Source of the DNA: Pseudomonas frederiksbergensis
GTDB taxonomy: Bacteria > Pseudomonadota > Gammaproteobacteria > Pseudomonadales > Pseudomonadaceae
Reading direction: 5' to 3'
Assembly (NCBI RefSeq): GCF_000802155.2
Contig: NZ_JQGJ02000014.1
Coordinates: 1-64,000 of the forward strand
Length of the DNA: 64,000 bases
Position numbers and translations under genes: made by a program. The stretch's first letter is position 1. Each line of letters opens with the position of its first letter. This document shows, piece after piece, positions 63,047-64,000 of the stretch. The notes beneath the pieces were generated by a model. That model had not been told where the DNA came from and searched no databases. It was given only the letters and a program-made list of their open reading frames with translations.

Positions 63047-64000
63047 TGTCCAGCGCCTCCGGCAACAGGTCCGGGTAATCGAGGGTGTAATGCAGTCCTC
63101 GGCTTTCCTTGCGTTCCATGGCCGAGCGAATCATCAATTCGGCCACCTGAGCCAGGTTGCGGAGTTCGATCAAGTCCCGGCTGACTTTGTAGTTACTGTA
63201 GAACTCATCGATCTCGTCGAGCAGCAGGCGAACCCGATGCTGGGCCCGTTGCAGGCGTTTGTTGGTGCGCACGATCCCAACGTAATCCCACATGAAGCGC
63301 CGAAGTTCGTCCCAGTTGTGGGCAATGATCACGTCTTCGTCAGAGTCGGTGACCTGGCTGGCGTCCCACGAGGGCAGGGCGGCCGGGATGGCGATCTGCG
63401 GCAATTGCTCAAGAATGTCGGCCGCTGCCGAGCGGGCGTAGACGAAACATTCCAGCAGCGAGTTGCTGGCCATGCGATTGGCGCCGTGCAGCCCGGTAAA
63501 GCTGGTTTCGCCGATCGCATACAGGCCTGGGACATCGGTGCGGCCGAATTGGTCGACCATGACGCCGCCACAGGTGTAATGCGCCGCCGGAACCACCGGA
63601 ATAGGCTGCTTGGTGATGTCGATGGAAAATTCCAGGCAGCGTTCGTAGACCGTCGGGAAATGGCTCTTGATGAACGCTTCGGGCTTGTGGCTGATGTCCA
63701 GGTAGACGCAGTCGATGCCCAGGCGCTTCATCTCATGGTCGATGGCCCGGGCAACGATGTCCCGTGGGGCCAGCTCGGCGCGGGGATCGAAGCGTTGCAT
63801 GAAGCGTTCCCCGTTGGGCAGCTTCAGGTGCGCGCCTTCGCCGCGCAGGGCCTCGGTCACCAGGAAGCTCTTGGCCTGCGGGTGGTAGAGGCAGGTGGGG
63901 TGGAACTGATTGAATTCCAGGTTCGCCACCCGGCAACCGGAGCGCCAAGCCATGGCGATGCCGTCACCGCAGGCGCCATCGGGGTTGCTGGTGTAGAGAT
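63015..64000 (-). CDS. nadB: L-aspartate oxidase, 3' part
   Basis: The window holds the last 328 codons; the gene continues past the right edge. The FAD-dependent L-aspartate oxidase makes iminoaspartate for NAD synthesis. Visible family blocks include NLEFNQFHPTCLYHP and SFLVTEALRGEGA with the following FMQRFDPRAELAPRDIVARAID, then AAHYTCGGVMVDQFGRTDVPGLYAIGETSFTGLHGANRMASNSLLE. The C-terminal helical domain ends in LVPPTYAG. Fumarate reductase/succinate dehydrogenase flavoproteins are related, but the HGANRMASNSLLE motif and context favour NadB. Confidence 0.93.
   Translation of the reverse strand, partial: LYTSNPDGACGDGIAMAWRSGCRVANLEFNQFHPTCLYHPQAKSFLVTEALRGEGAHLKLPNGERFMQRFDPRAELAPRDIVARAIDHEMKRLGIDCVYLDISHKPEAFIKSHFPTVYERCLEFSIDITKQPIPVVPAAHYTCGGVMVDQFGRTDVPGLYAIGETSFTGLHGANRMASNSLLECFVYARSAAADILEQLPQIAIPAALPSWDASQVTDSDEDVIIAHNWDELRRFMWDYVGIVRTNKRLQRAQHRVRLLLDEIDEFYSNYKVSRDLIELRNLAQVAELMIRSAMERKESRGLHYTLDYPDLLPEALDTILVPPTYAG

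Overview
The window is a stretch of Pseudomonas chromosome, most likely from the P. fluorescens complex. This rests on gene content and layout: an emhRABC efflux locus with its operator, olsB-olsA ornithine-lipid genes, phaG, the sdhE-ygfX-nadB neighbourhood, high GC, and many short REP-like hairpins between genes. There is no prophage, conjugative module or CRISPR array. Most of the window is ordinary chromosomal sequence; the first 1.5 kb is repeat-rich and non-coding.

Layout. 1-1690: start of an OprD-type porin gene, then a large REP-flanked palindrome with hexanucleotide repeats and possible IS-end debris. 1689-9000: a DUF6124 protein and the divergent emhCBA/emhR efflux locus. 9000-15730: an unrecognised 208-residue protein, an arsR-MFS-ene reductase operon with repeated ATATCG operator motifs, acpH, olsBA and an acyl-CoA-dehydrogenase-like gene. 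15830-27040: serine hydrolase, YceI protein, phospholipase D-type synthase, bglX, the lemA/TPM cluster, a methyltransferase, a DJ-1 protein and a SIR2-like DUF4917 protein. 27180-32450: Fe-alcohol dehydrogenase, a two-gene alpha-oxoamine synthase/MFS exporter cassette, and a PAS-GAF-GGDEF sensor. 32570-35750: a general-stress-like group (KGG-like peptide, DUF4142, SDR, iron-permease family, small lipoprotein) and hicAB. 36097-41090: LysE exporter with Lrp regulator, a small membrane protein, tRNA-Gly(CCC), phaG, rsuA, a CWC protein and a GGDEF-degenerate membrane protein.

41212-51104 is the most interesting part: a complete guanidine-assimilation locus. An ABC transporter, two DUF1989 (UAAP) proteins, a biotin-dependent urea/guanidine carboxylase and allophanate hydrolase all lie on the minus strand. 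A guanidine-I (ykkC) riboswitch precedes the transporter genes. A second riboswitch of a different class, guanidine-II (mini-ykkC, two ACGR-loop hairpins), precedes the carboxylase gene. A sigma-54-type -24/-12 promoter lies upstream of the first riboswitch, so nitrogen control and guanidine sensing may be combined.

51345-64000: a Tyr/Arg-rich lipoprotein, an enoyl-CoA hydratase-like hydrolase, ung, a TctCBA tripartite tricarboxylate transporter with an AbrB-family protein and the divergent TctDE two-component system, an HDOD protein, ygfZ, sdhE, ygfX, and the 3' part of nadB. Starts were chosen from ribosome-binding sites, signal peptides and known family N-termini, so several are shorter than the longest open frame.
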